Positions 49,501 through 61,848 of a stretch of 64,000 nucleotides of DNA are shown one piece after another. Position 1 is the first letter of the stretch. Every line of letters starts with the position of its first letter. The notes below the pieces were generated by a model. The model saw nothing but the letters and a program-made list of their open reading frames with translations. It was not told where the DNA came from and made no database searches. The translations under genes and the position numbers were made by a program. Origin of the DNA: Baylisascaris procyonis (lineage: Eukaryota > Nematoda > Chromadorea > Rhabditida > Ascarididae); NCBI GenBank assembly GCA_037389465.1, contig JAZARR010000200.1, positions 1,533,001 to 1,597,000 of the forward strand. Reading direction: 5' to 3'.

Positions 49501-52500
49501 CAATATTGCAATATTCTTTTAGTGAATCTAACAGTTAAATCTTTAGATCTTTTGTTTTAATTGTTGACTTACTACCATATTTACTCATGTGGGGTACATA
49601 TCCCTTTATAGTAGTATATCCTTTAACGATATGAGTTTTGCTTATTTTTTATATTTATTACAAAAAATTTTCCAATTTATTAGTGATGCATATGATGCGT
49701 ATTGGCGTTGATGTATAAGCTGATTGTATGACCATTTAGAAAACCGGCATGATCGTAGCGCGAGTGAATATCAGCAATGGTTTTAACACATTATTTGCTA
49801 ATCCAAAGCCTAAGCTATTAGCCAGAAATGCTATCGCATGTGGATTATTAGAGAAACTTTCCCGTATGAAAACCCGTCATATATCAAATCGAACAATGTG
49901 AAACTTTTCCGCCTATTTTTGGCATCCCGAATGTGATTGAATTTGAAATGCGCCAAAAAAAAAACGTTAGAGGAGGATTGCTATATAACCTTCATCTTTT
50001 GCCTCTCATTTATATAAATGTATCTATTCTTATTGGTTGCAATGATGAGGTTGAAACATTCGTTACCAAATCTTAAAGTGTTATGTGTTGTTCTCCACAT
50101 GAGAAGAGCGCATAAATCGCTCGTATGTGTTGTTCTCGCTCAAAAACATCCTACTTAAAGCATCCCAACTTTTATTCCCTCTCTACTGCGTAGCGGTATC
50201 GAACGATTGTTATGCGATCAAATCCCATGTCTTTGTCGATTGTGTGATCCTTTCCTCGAGAATCGTCGTCCACTGAAATGTCCTTTCTCTTTGAAAGTAT
50301 CTGAAACTTGGATAGCTCACTCAAGTCGAAAATGTTTTACTCGAAAAGTGAAAGCAATTTTCCGATATTATGTTTTGCGATATACTGTTCTGTGCAGATA
50401 AGGCTAATTCCTCTAGTGGTCTCTACTACATTCAAGCTTAAATTTCATCAGAAAAGTAAATGAGATTTGCTTGTTCTTGATTTAATTTATTTTGATTTAA
50501 TTCACTTGCGTCAGCTTGATCGACTGTAGTTCATAAAATGGAAAAATTTGTTTATCAGTACGTAGACAGCAATGTGCAGATTATGTGATGCTCCATACAT
50601 CGGACTATCATATCAGTTATCAATTTCCTGCTCAGAGATTTTCATGCTTAGCGCTAAGCTCTTTTGAGCGAAAACGCCAAAAACTTAAGTGCTAATCCTG
50701 TATAGCATTCACTATTGTTTCTCTTGTTGAAAATACACATTTTTATTTGTTGCATTTCACGTTGTTTTCTTTTTTTCTTATCATTTTTCTCAATCTCAGC
50801 ATTTTTTAAATTCTTTTTTTCTAATCTTTCTTTGTAAATAAATTTATCATTGGTTGATATCATTCCTAGCAGCTTGACATTTGACACTCTCATGCAAAAT
50901 ATGTGAAAGGAAACATTACTTTTTTTTCTATGAGTGATTACAGTATTATGATTTATTACTTTAAAACTTATTCGTTGTTCTTAATCTCCCACATGTTTCC
51001 CCGCTCATCCCACCAACAGAAATATCGTCGGTGCGGATGCTAATTGGTCACTTTTTATGCGAATTTTATCGATGACCTTTTGTTAAGGATTTCTTCCGAG
51101 TAATGACTGGACAACAAGCGAAATCGCCACGTTGGAAGGAATGCGCTCAAGGACCAACTACTATGCTTCCTCTTGCTGCTGGAGCGCTATATATACGCGA
51201 ACATTTCGACTCGACCGATAAGAAAGAAGCATTGGTAAGGCGACTTAACATATCACAATTAAGCGTTATTTTTTCGGAGCCCACCATAATCTCCTCTCGT
51301 GTTTCAACTTGCGGGCTAAGGGTACCAAAATTAGATAGCGATGACATTTCAGGAGAAGAGGCCCACTTATCATGCGCAGATTTAGTTCCACCTCTTATGA
51401 ATTAAGTTTTCTAAGACTAGGATACATTCAATGAGCTTATTTATTGTCACTTGAAGATAATATTCATCCGTTTATTCACATTTCAAAAATTGATATTTGT
51501 AGTACGTTGTTTGAGCCGCCTAAACATTAGACTGATTTCAGTTTTAGAATCATGATTTTCTTTATTTTCTATATTCTTTAGGAAATGATTGCAAATCTTC
51601 GTGAAGCATTTAAAGAACTTGTCGCCGATAACGATTGGATGGATTCGGCGACGAAGAAAGTAGCAATTGAAAAGGTTTCTTTCAAAAGTTTCTCTTTTTT
51701 AACGATTGTGCAAAACACTACTGAATATGAATATGTTATCATTGGAATTAGATAGCCACTGAATATGGTACCATTGGGATTGGTACCACTGAATATGGTA
51801 CCATTAGAATTAAGTAGTCAATGAAGAGGCAAGTCAATTTGAAGAATACGAATGATAGCTTTTTTCGATTTTCAGTTGTGCAAATCGGTTGTTTGTACTG
51901 CTTTTATTGACAGTACCTCATTAATAATGTGAGTGTGCCTATGGTATAATAGGATTGCTAATTTATGTCCTCCTATTTCAAGATCGTGAAACACGATTTA
52001 TTGTAGTGACCAGTACCTGAATTAGATACATAAATAATGAACTAGAAAGGAACAGGCAGAGTGAGCGTTGTTGATTTGAGGAATGTTATTGACTAAATAA
52101 TTACAGGCTGAAAGATTTATTAATTGTAAGAGCTTGAGGCTGAAGGGTTTAATGAATGAGCTTCAGGCTGAAGGGATGATCAATCATATAGGCTATCCAG
52201 ACTTTATCAAAAACGACACCGATCTCGACAAACACTACGAGCGAGTTAGTTTAATATTATTTTAACTGTTTGATATTATTTTAAATGAACGAATATGTTT
52301 TACTTTTAGCTTTTTGATATATTCATGCAATATAAAACCGACTATAAAATTTCTCGTGTTATGCGAACGAGCAATAATTTAAGGTGATTATTTGCAGCTC
52401 GATTTACGATCAACCGACTCATATTTTGATCTACTACGGAAAGTTTTGCTATGGTCACAAGAAAAAGAGTTTTTACGTCTCACAAAAGTGTTTGACAAAT

Positions 52501-55500
52501 ACGAATTTGAAGTCAGTCCGGCTGTCGTCAACGCATTCTACTCACCCGAAAAGAACGCACTCAGTAAGTGCCTTTGATTTACTATATGTTATCTCGATAA
52601 ATGAACTTAAATAGTAAACGCATTGAATAAAAATATATAGTCAAGTATCAATCAGAAGATAATGGATATCACTCTCTATATAGTACTATTGTTTCTAGGC
52701 CATGTGGTAAGCGCTATTGTGCTGAACAATTTTTTCCATGAAAGTTTGCATCATCTCGTTTCAAACCCAGAAACGTCAAAAGATAAACGTGAAGACTCAA
52801 GTTCGATTCCTTCTTTCACCCATATCCCGATCTTCCCTTCTCCTCTCCCCATCTCTACTAAAGAGAATCCAGCAGGCGAGAAAGAAATGAAAGTTGTTGA
52901 TGAGCACTATTTTTTTAATGCAAAATGTAAAGTGGAATGTATTTTGAGGATTTGAATGTACTAATAAGCGTTGTCGAAAGTGTTACATTGTTGACATTTT
53001 GCTGGCAATAAAATTATTGACATTAAATTTTGCATAATTTTAAAGTCCAATGTTATATCAAATTTCTGCAATATCCTTCTTTCTTGCTATATGATATCTT
53101 GCTGATTGATGAAGGCAATTCGACTGTCATTCTTGCAACTGGAGCGCAAAGGGTGTCAAGTTTAGGCATAAAATTATTTGAAAGAACAATCAGGAGATTC
53201 CAAGATTTTTGGGAACTTATTTGGGAATTTACAAATTTCCCAAACTACAGGAATCCTTGGGAATTTTATTTTTTTGAGGTTCTTCTTCATTGTGTATTTT
53301 ATCAACCACCGGTTATCGTTAAATAGATAATGAATGGTTAAATAGTTTTGAGGCTCTTTTGTCCCGGTCAATTTTCTCATGACATAAGCGCCATATTGCA
53401 TCCTATATGATCGTAAATGAAATGAAAAGAAATTTCAGCATTCCCAGCGGGTATACTTAAACCGCCATTCTTTAGTGGAATGTATCCAAAGTAAGTTATT
53501 CGTTCTCTTTTTTTTTGAAGTGCAGTATTTTATTCGAATTTTTTTTCTTCTTTTTAATTTCTAACGTTTTTCTCTGTTCATCTCTTTTGTGCATAAAACC
53601 AAAATGACGTTTATATGTCATTCGATAATTAAGGAGAAGCTTTAGAATTCGGGAACGTCTAGAATTTGAGAATTTTTTTTCATATTCGGCGACCGTAATC
53701 GCTCGTTGGGGTATTTTTTTCGTTTGAGGTTCCGGATGCGGATCCTGTCGGGGAAAATATTATTCTATTTAAGAGGAGCCTTTTTTCCAAAAAAAGTGGA
53801 AAAGGTATATTAGAAGGCTATGTTTTTTTTTTTCAAATTTTGGGCGATCTTCTACTTTCAGTCTACCATTCAAGAGAGGTCAACTGTTTTTCTCAGGTCT
53901 CGAGAAGTAGCACCCTTCGTTCAGAGGAGTGTTTTACAGGAATAATGTTCTATTCAAGAGGGTTCTTGTATTCAAAAAAGGATAATATTTCCATTTCCTC
54001 ATCGACTATGCGCAAATGAAATAGTATTGTATTGTTATCGATGATTTTAGTTGCTCAATTTTTTTGCTTCTTTTGTTCCAATACGTTTGCACTCTAGTGA
54101 TCATAATTTATGCATCAATAAAGAGTTGTTAATTATGCAAATTTTCAAAGTTTCACGTTTTACTTGATTATACTCGAACGTTCTATTAAGACCAAGAATT
54201 GGTTGGATTTCAGGATGGTAAACTATGGCGCAATTGGAGCTGTTATTGGTCATGAAATCACGCATGGTTTCGATGATCAAGGTAAATGTTTTACCAATTT
54301 TCTAGCGTCTTTTTTCAAAATTTTTGCACCTAGTTTTGTTGAAAAACTTCCATTTTTCTAGAAGTTTTCATTTTCATCGTTTTTCATGCTCTTTATTTTT
54401 CTTAGATTTAATAGATATGGCTTAAACGGTGACACCGGTAGCATTTAATCGTATTAATACCAGTTTAGTTGTTTTAATGCTGCTATAGTTTTACTGCTCT
54501 ATAGAAATATGCCAATACAATACTTAAATTACAAATACTGTAGCAATGTTATTGCTAGTACCGTTGTTTTATCAATGCCTATGTCAAGGTTATGCATATT
54601 AATTGGTACTACCGCTACTACAGTGGTACTAGTACACTACGAGTAATATTTCTGTCGTTGCCTAGAGATATTTCTTGTTGGTATCGTCAGTGCAACTCAA
54701 AAGAGAGGTGATTTAGAGTTTCTCTTTATAAAAACTGGCTATTAAACACGATGGCTTCCGTTTTTAATGGCATTTTGTAAGTGAGGTTTTATAAAAAGAA
54801 AGCTTGAGGTTTAAAGGATGGATGACCTTTATGAAGGTTGATCCTCTATGCATTCTCATAAAAAATCAGGTGTTTAGAAAAATATTTACATTCCATTAAG
54901 GCCTATTCCTTGATATATGCGTTTTATTTGAATGTTTCAGGCAGCCAATTTGATAAAGATGGTAATCTACAAAATTGGTGGAATCCAGATTCGTATAAAG
55001 GTTTTGCTAAACGCAAAGAATGTATTATCAATCAATATAGTTCCTATAAGGTGCCAAATACAGATTTAACGGTACGCTATTTATCTTCTAATTTTTATTT
55101 TATTTTTTTTGAAGCCGATCATCAAAAATTGAGCTGTTATTTTTTAGGGGAATATACCTAAGTTTTTCCCAAGTATTACCCAAATTTTTTTCTAGAAAAT
55201 GCATGAACTGAGAATTCTCTCGTTGAAGTTTCATATTTATAATATAGAATGTGTGATTTGGATAAGGAGATTTATGAAAATAGTTATGTTGTTGTATCAC
55301 ATTCTTTGAAGTGTGAATAATCGATGGTGGTATAGATCTTGTTTCCATTTTACGCCATGATGCCAATATATTATTATTTAGGTTTTTCCAATTACAGGTT
55401 AATGGCAAATTAACACAAGGTGAGAATATCGCAGACAATGGTGGCGTTAAAGAGGCATATAGGGTAAGCGAATTTGCATTTTTTAATGCTTTCCTGTTAA

Positions 55501-55707
55501 TTTACTATGAAAACTTTTGATTTGTCTCATCGAAATTTTCGTCATAAATGAAACGGTTGGATATGTCATATACAGTTGTTAAGCTTTGAAAAAGAATGGT
55601 GGTCAATTGCTTCAATGGTCAAACAAAGAATAGCCATTGGTCAATTGCTTCGATGGTCACTTGGAAAGTGGGAACTATCAATAGGTGTGTACGATTCAAA
55701 ACAGTGC

Positions 55708-55747
<40 letters not shown>

Positions 55748-57164
55748 AATCCTGATTACAAGTGACAATTTAGCCACGTGGCCATAAATCGATCAAGCCA
55801 ATTTTTGTTTAAAAAGTTTGATTGATTGAATCGAGTTTTTTCCTTCATTTATTTGTCCATATGCATAATTTGTCATATTTTGTTTAACGATGACTTGTCC
55901 ATAATTTTTCATATTTTTCCCCCGATTTGTCCATAATGTGAAAGGCTTCGCTTACGATGATCGCTTTCAGGCATATCGAAAATATGTAAAACAATTGGGT
56001 CGAGAGGAGCATCGCTTACCTGGTTTGCAGCATTTCTCAAACGATCAAATATTTTTCCTTTCTTATGCACATGTAAGCTTTTCGATTATTCTAGGCTAAT
56101 CAATTGTGAAAATAATGAAGCTTTATAGTTATATTAGTAATCGACAGCAGATAAATCAACCGCTCTAAATTACTTGAATATAAAAAAGTAGCAATGATAT
56201 GATAGTTTTATATCTTCATCAATGCGACAATATTACGACATATCACTGCGGCGTTTACAATACAAAATAGAAAGCGAGCGAGAGATATTGCACATATAAT
56301 GTTACTTCTCTATTGCTTATATCTTCTTGTTGTTTACTTAATGCTTTCATTTAAATGCTCATTTATGAGTGTTCCACTGAGTCGGCATTAGGAAGGACGA
56401 AAAGCACCTTCTCGTCGGCTGTAGAACGGTCAAATCGAGGAATAATCACGTTAAAACTTCGAGTGTCACTTGACATAGAGCTCGAGCTACATGAATTTGC
56501 CGAAATTATAAATATTTTTGCTTTGAGGCGTTTTCATTTCAATTAGGTTTGAAAGAACAATCTAGGTAGCCTATCGTGGACCTTTCACTGTCGGAGAGGT
56601 GGGAGCTATATTTTAGATGCTGATAGTTAATGTGAAGTGGCTTATAGAGTGAAGAATAATACTACTAAAATTTGCTCAAACGATAACGATAGTTTTCTAC
56701 TCGTTTCGAAATTAATGAGACCGATATAACCGTTAAAACATGTTTTACCAAGGAATTTTTTTTTTACCAAAACGTTTACCAAAATTCTACTAAAATTTGG
56801 TTACTAAAAAAACTGTGTAAATAAATGCTGTACCACTGAATGGTATAGCCCCATTCCCCTAATTAGTGCCAACAAAATTACAGCCCTAAAATTCTCTTTC
56901 TTCTATTCCCAAAACAAATCCGGTTTTTTGCTTGCGTTACATTCCGTTTCGAAGTCGATTTTTTTAAAATGAAAGTATTCGTTACAGTTCTGGTGTGGAC
57001 ATAAGAAAGATGCAGCAGCAGTACAACAAGTGCTCACCGATGAGCATAGCCCTGAAATATTTCGTGTAATTGGTGTATTATCGAATCTTGATGAATTCTC
57101 GAAAGCATTTCGATGTACGCCGGGTACTCCTCTTAATCCACCTAAAAGATGTGTCGTTTGGTAG
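43553..57164 (+). CDS. nep: Neprilysin-like M13 zinc metallopeptidase, type II membrane protein (19 exons)
   Basis: This predicted ectoenzyme cleaves small extracellular peptides. Coding exons: 43575-43724, 44498-44609, 45285-45448, 45643-45793, 46260-46365, 47316-47499, 48029-48235, 48742-48828, 49167-49385, 51088-51234, 51582-51674, 52167-52244, 52398-52563, 53439-53490, 54214-54281, 54941-55071, 55398-55463, 55971-56072, 56988-57164. All phases agree and give 819 residues. A proline-rich cytoplasmic tail (PPEY at 22-25) precedes the basic WWRRR and a single membrane helix (~61-80), then a Thr-rich stalk. The catalytic domain shows NAFY (611-614), HEITH (652-656; two His zinc ligands and Glu653), GENIAD with Glu714 as third ligand and Asp718, and the family C-terminus CVVW. 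All catalytic residues are intact. The ATG at 43575 lies 22 bases after TTCTGCAG, which could be an SL trans-splice acceptor or the acceptor for the exon at 38329-38514. Confidence 0.95.
46940..47240. other. GC-richer coding-like block inside neprilysin intron 5
   Basis: This block, near 50% GC by eye against an AT-rich intron, is open for 88 codons on the minus strand (46967-47233) and shows further open stretches in a second minus frame. Neither product resembles a family I recognise. It may be a decayed insertion, a nested antisense gene fragment or a pseudogene. It ends about 80 bases before the exon 6 acceptor. Confidence 0.3.
49740..49901 (+). other. Possible alternative terminal exon in neprilysin intron 9
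   Basis: After an acceptor-like CATTTAG the frame continues from exon 9 (phase 0) for 53 codons, starting KTGMIVARVNISNG, to a TGA. Composition is more coding-like than the rest of the intron. Splicing exon 9 into this block would give a protein truncated before the zinc site. No donor keeps it as an ordinary cassette. It could also be a fragment of an unrelated gene or chance. Confidence 0.3.
50190..50401 (+). other. Second coding-like block in neprilysin intron 9
   Basis: An open plus-strand frame of about 70 codons includes a Cys-rich start (LCDQIPCLCRLCDPF) and a basic end (RKCFTRKVKA), closing at a TAA-type stop at 50401. Its composition is richer in GC than the flanks. No splice partner or family is evident. 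Confidence 0.2.
51717..51815. repeat. ~30-37-bp tandem repeat in neprilysin intron 11
   Basis: Three diverged units carry ACTGAATATG followed by GTTATCATTGGAATTAGATAG or GGTACCATT(G/A)(G/A)(G/A)ATT. The last two units share CCACTGAATATGGTACCATT. Confidence 0.75.
52107..52166 (+). other. In-frame 5' extension of neprilysin exon 12 with repeated acceptor
   Basis: The chosen acceptor is CTTCAG|GCTGAAGGG at 52167. Exactly 60 bases upstream lies a stronger-looking TTACAG|GCTGAAAG, and the 20 codons between are open and in frame. The word GGCTGAA(A/G)G occurs three times here (52106, ~52138, 52166), so the exon edge has been tandemly copied. The family fits best with the downstream site. Confidence 0.6.
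55709..55744. repeat. (TA)n microsatellite
   Basis: About 17 TA dinucleotides lie in the intron between neprilysin exons 17 and 18. Confidence 0.9.
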
Positions 57165-58639
57165 CAATTAAAATATATTCGGCGCTTAATGTTCGTTGTT
57201 TGCCCACCGAACGAATCTCCTAAAACAATTTACATTAATATATTTACATATTTTCGCCGAGCTTCAACAATCAACAAGGAAGAGTTGTTTCAAATGTTAT
57301 TTATTGATAATCCTGATGTAAGGTTATGCGTCTGACGCCCGTTCTCCTCCTTTCCCATCTCCTCCTTCCCTCTCTACCAGTACAATTCAAAAGCTAAAAA
57401 ATATCCTTAGAATGTTTTTGTTTGGACGGTATAATGCTGACCCAACACTGACACCTAGAATGTTATAATTCAGAAAAATCAATGACTGATCCTCCACTTT
57501 CCCCCTTCGTCCTCTCTCTTCATGAAAAAGTCCATCTTCCGCTCTCATTGTATTCCGGCTCCAAGCAACAAACCCTTGAGGATTCTTGAGGACTTTTGAG
57601 GATCTCACAACCTAATATCGGATTCGTTCGATGGAGTCTATACTAAATCTATGTTTATACCACAAAAATCTCGTTCATTATGGTGCGTCACCGTTACATG
57701 GTGTATTGCGCTACGTATTCGTTGATGAAAGCTATCTGCCCTCATCTCATATAACATTTGCACTAATGTAATGACGTCATCTACTGATGTACAGATATTC
57801 TTTTTTGTTGTCTATATGTGATGATGAAGATCTAATTTTTTTTATTTATTTCAACAACTAATATTTGACGTAATTTGAGGAATAGGCGATTGTAATATTT
57901 GATGATTCTTTAAAAAGGTTTATATTTATTTTGAAGTTTTATTGTGTTTCTAGTGAATTTGATTCTACCCCTATCCCATATTCTTTCTTCTACCCTTTCT
58001 TGTATCATTGTGCTATCCTATCTTCTCCCCCTAAACCTCAATCCAGACACTCACTCTTACCCCATTTCCATAGATCCGCTCCTGTTTGCTAAATCTTGCA
58101 ACCACTTTTATAAGGAGAATTAAATCTGGAGGCTTGTAAGTCCCGTTCATTTCCACATATTATGAACTATATGGAAATCGACGAGAATAGAGCATGAATA
58201 TCACTATCCGCAAGCATAAAAAGGAAACCATCAATCGGCTATTGCCAAATGCTCCTCAAAGTGAATATGGTACAGCTCCAACCGAGAGCGATTTTAGCCT
58301 AATTCTTTTATCGATATTCAAATCCACAATATTATTTATATTTTCTTGATTTTTTCTACCAATAGACGTCTCAAGAATGATTCGTTTATTTGGTTTATAT
58401 TCGTGGTAAAGTCATATTTGATCATTGATGTGATAGTTTTTCAACTCTATTCTATTGTTATTTATGGTAATGCACATATCTACTCGGATTATCGGTATGT
58501 TCTATAACGTGTTTTGTTATACAATCCCATTCAGTTAACCAATCTCAAAGGAAATTTTTATATAGGCATCTGAAATGGCTGTCTCAGTTTGTCTGGTGCC
58601 AATTGAATCAAAAACTTTTAAACTCTACGATAGACCCGG

Positions 58640-58830
58640 ATCGGCATTAAACTTGCCTAGGCTCTGACCGGAATTAATCTCAATTGAAGCGGTGACCATG
58701 TAGGTGTAGGTGGAACCGGTCGCGGTTGAGCGAAAGCCGATTGCTCGACAGAACCAGGCCGAGTTCAATCCCTCTCCGTGTCATTGAAACCGATTCGATT
58801 TTGGCCGCAATTTACACCTAGACTCACTAG
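58640..58830. other. GC-richer island with pol III promoter-like boxes
   Basis: CGGTTGAGCG (58723-58732) resembles a tRNA A box and GAGTTCAATCC (58761-58771) resembles a B box, at a spacing usual for tRNA genes. The arms around the B box do not pair into a T-stem, so it is not a functional tRNA. A decayed tRNA-derived SINE is possible. TAGGTGTA near 58701 and TACACCTA near 58815 form a loose inverted pair across the block. Confidence 0.3.
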
Positions 58831-59576
58831 GTCGTTATTCAGAGTCATAAGGTTTTTGCCTTAAGGTATATTTTAAAGGTTAGAGTGACGTCATTTGTCT
58901 CGATTAAGATAAGAGGGACATTGCATTCGGGCAATGGAGTAAACGAGTACATTAGACGGTTGTTTTCTTCTTAACTGACCCGAAGTCAACTTTTTAGCCC
59001 CGCATCTCCGAAGATATTTATTTGTTTATCTGTGCGATTTTCTTTGTTTTCTCGTATCGGGTCTCCGCTATATATTTTTAAGTTCTGTTTTTTATGGAAT
59101 TTTCCATCATTTTAATTCTATGTTCTCATGAGAATATTATATTGATTCAATATGAAAATATTTCAATTTTACAGTGCTAATAATTGTTCTCCATATAAAA
59201 TCTTGTGTTCATATCCTTTTTTTTGCGATATCTAGATGAAATACATAAAAAGAGAGCTTTAATCAAAATCGTCAACGTAACGAATTGAAACACATTTATC
59301 ACATTTCAGAGTAATCGAAAATCTTTTCATCAATTTTTTCATAGCTTATGCGTAATCATTGAAGGAAACATAAGAACTTATCATTGATAAGGTAATATCA
59401 TCTAATTCTGACGTATTGCGAGAAGCATCAATTTACCTCTAGCTGTATTGGCTACTGGACTTTCTCTTACCCGGCAGCCAATATCATCTGAAGGTCGCAA
59501 AACTCAACTAACCTGTTCACTCCTTGACCGTCGCAGCTCCGTCGAGTCGACGAATTTCTTCCACCGTTTCTGCTCA

Positions 59577-59615
59577 CTCGAACAACTGCTTCCGTTTCAG
59601 AAGCAGTTGTTCGAG
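59577..59615. repeat. Perfect 16-bp inverted repeat (hairpin)
   Basis: CTCGAACAACTGCTTC (59577-59592) and GAAGCAGTTGTTCGAG (59600-59615) are exact reverse complements separated by 7 bases. The hairpin sits inside a GC-richer block (59440-59640) that is open on both strands. On the minus strand two donor-like sites (CAG|GTTAGT, CCGG|GTAAGAG) follow, so the block may be an unassigned exon. Confidence 0.75.
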
Positions 59616-61206
59616 ATCCATTTTTTTCTTCAGTTGGCTCAAAACTCAAAAACACCCATCAAGTATAACATCATTTTAAAAAACCATAATAAATTAAATA
59701 GTAAAGATATTCAAAGATTTGACTAAAAGAACAAAATTTTCCTAGTCAAATTCGAAGACTTGAGCAAAGTTTGTCGATTCGCAAATATTTAGCCCGTCAA
59801 CAAAAGAAAGCGAAAAATCCTTTCACCATTTATTCCTTAAAAAAAAAAAATTCCGCTATCCTTTTACACGATTCCAGTCAAAATGAACAGTTATCATGAG
59901 AGCTTTTTCCCTTTGGAATCTATAGAACAGCCATAATTCCCGTTTAAAAAAAAATCTAAACTGTCTAATTGAAAATGCTATCATTGAAAATAGTAAATTT
60001 TTTTTACTGAATTTTCCATTAAAAAAGAATTTTTTTGCTCAATTTTGTTTCGAAAAAAGTTGGAGAATTCTACTGGAGATTGTAAATTATTAAGAAAGAA
60101 ACTTTTGCTCTTGTTGAGCTCCTCATTTTTTTCTCTTTCAAAGAAAAAACATCTGAGATAAGGGTGCTGTAGTGAAAGTTTTTTTTCAAAATAGCCGTCT
60201 AGATACACATCACTAGTGAATGTTAGCTTAGCAGACGTTAAACAATCCTTTCACAAAGAGAAAATTTTATCGCTTACGAGAGAGTAGAAAAAAGTAGAGA
60301 GAATGAGAGAAAGAAAAATTGAAGTCTTACAAGTTTAAGATACGTACACAAGTGTAAAAATGAATAATTACACAAACCGGCGATAAATTACATGCGAACG
60401 TTTATGATTCTCCTTTCATATTTTTCTCAAGCATACAATCGATAGAATGAAATTTGCATTTGAATAATTTGCATCAAAATTACTTCAAAAATGCCCTGAG
60501 GCAATTGGCAACGCAGCGGAGAATCGATAAACGCATTTTTAAAAACTACTCAACTTTAACTGAAAATCCTCAATACAATGACCGCATCGACAGATGTATC
60601 ATCATTTTCGCCGATACTGAAAGAAACAGAACAATTTTATAAAATTTGAGCTACTCGAGAAGAATTTGATAATATCATCGCTGTGATAAGAAATGAAAAT
60701 ATTGTCGAATTAGATAGAAATGAGGTGGCATAATAGTTGCTTCAGATGAGTTCATCAGAAATCTGCTCAATGATCGGAAGAGACGAATGATTTATCAAGC
60801 GCATGAATTTTAGTGAAATACGTTATTAGAATTTGCATAAAAGTTTATAGACGATGCAAAATTTAATAAATTTAGCTATGAAATATTAGTACAACGCTGG
60901 GTATTTATGCAAATTATTAAAAGATGAATATGCAAAAATAGATATCGCAAAAACACATCGTTTCCTGTGACAGATTTGACCGAAAAAACATATAGATAAT
61001 AAAAACAGTTTCGAACGAATCAATGTGAAAAGAAAGCGAGCCAATAGGCTAGTTTATTGGTTGATCAATTTGTTAGTAAACTACCTTAGAAGGGTTTGAG
61101 AAAATATTTTCAATGTATTCATTTCAACGGTATTTTTGGTGTATCATTTGATGGCATTGCAGAAAGGCTCTCAAGTCTTTATTATAAAATCTGAATTTAG
61201 CATCCC

Positions 61207-61315
61207 TTGAACTCCAACCTAGTAACGTTTGAACTCCAAGTTAGTAGTATTTGAACTCCAATTTAGTTCTATTTCAACTCCAACTTAATAGTATTTGTAC
61301 TTCAGTATAATAGTT
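61207..61315. repeat. 22-bp minisatellite, 5 copies
   Basis: Units of 21-22 bp carry TTTGAACTCCAA followed by a variable TTAGTAGTA-like tail. The last copy is the most diverged. Confidence 0.85.
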
Positions 61316-61506
61316 TCTGAGACTAACGAACTTCCTCCCCCTCCCCCCTTCACCCTGCAACATAATGCTTAAAATGGTCATAAATTTTGAGCAGTGAAAC
61401 GATGTATATAGTGATAGATGATCGATAAGTCTAGATGCGCAATTTCTTAAAGTAAAAGCTGATCTGGTCACAACCTCTTTTTTTCTTTCATCTCTTCAGT
61501 TGCGCA

Positions 61507-61848
61507 ATGTTTTTTATTGGTTTTTTGCATGTGTGCATAGTGAGCTATGTTTACGAAGCAATCATCTTTGGCAAGCGAAATGTCGACTATAAAAGCGATG
61601 CAATAGTACTTCATCATCACTACTCGTTTGGCTTCTTTGGTCATTTCGCTTCTACATTCGAACCCAACTGTCCACTACTGTCCATCATGCAATCAATGGT
61701 CACTTCTTTCGCGATCCTTGCAGCCGCTTTCGGCTATTCGCTTGGTTTGTTGTTCAATCATTATTTCATAGTCTTACCTATGTATATATATAGCATACCT
61801 GGTAGGGATTTCAGCAGATACTATGTAGTAAGCTTGGTGGCGGAATAA
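61507..61848 (+). CDS. Hypothetical 113-codon hydrophobic ORF, doubtful
   Basis: The ORF starts at an ATG six bases after an acceptor-like CTCTTCAG. It has three hydrophobic stretches (about residues 1-18, 62-85 and 86-96) separated by a His-rich middle (LHHHYSFG). A donor at CCTG|GTAGGG would leave one base and could join in frame to the acceptor at 62694, making this the 5' exon of the cysteine-rich gene. A product with several hydrophobic stretches is unusual for that family, and chance ORFs of this size are expected in DNA this AT-rich. Confidence 0.2.
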   Translation: MFFIGFLHVCIVSYVYEAIIFGKRNVDYKSDAIVLHHHYSFGFFGHFASTFEPNCPLLSIMQSMVTSFAILAAAFGYSLGLLFNHYFIVLPMYIYSIPGRDFSRYYVVSLVAE

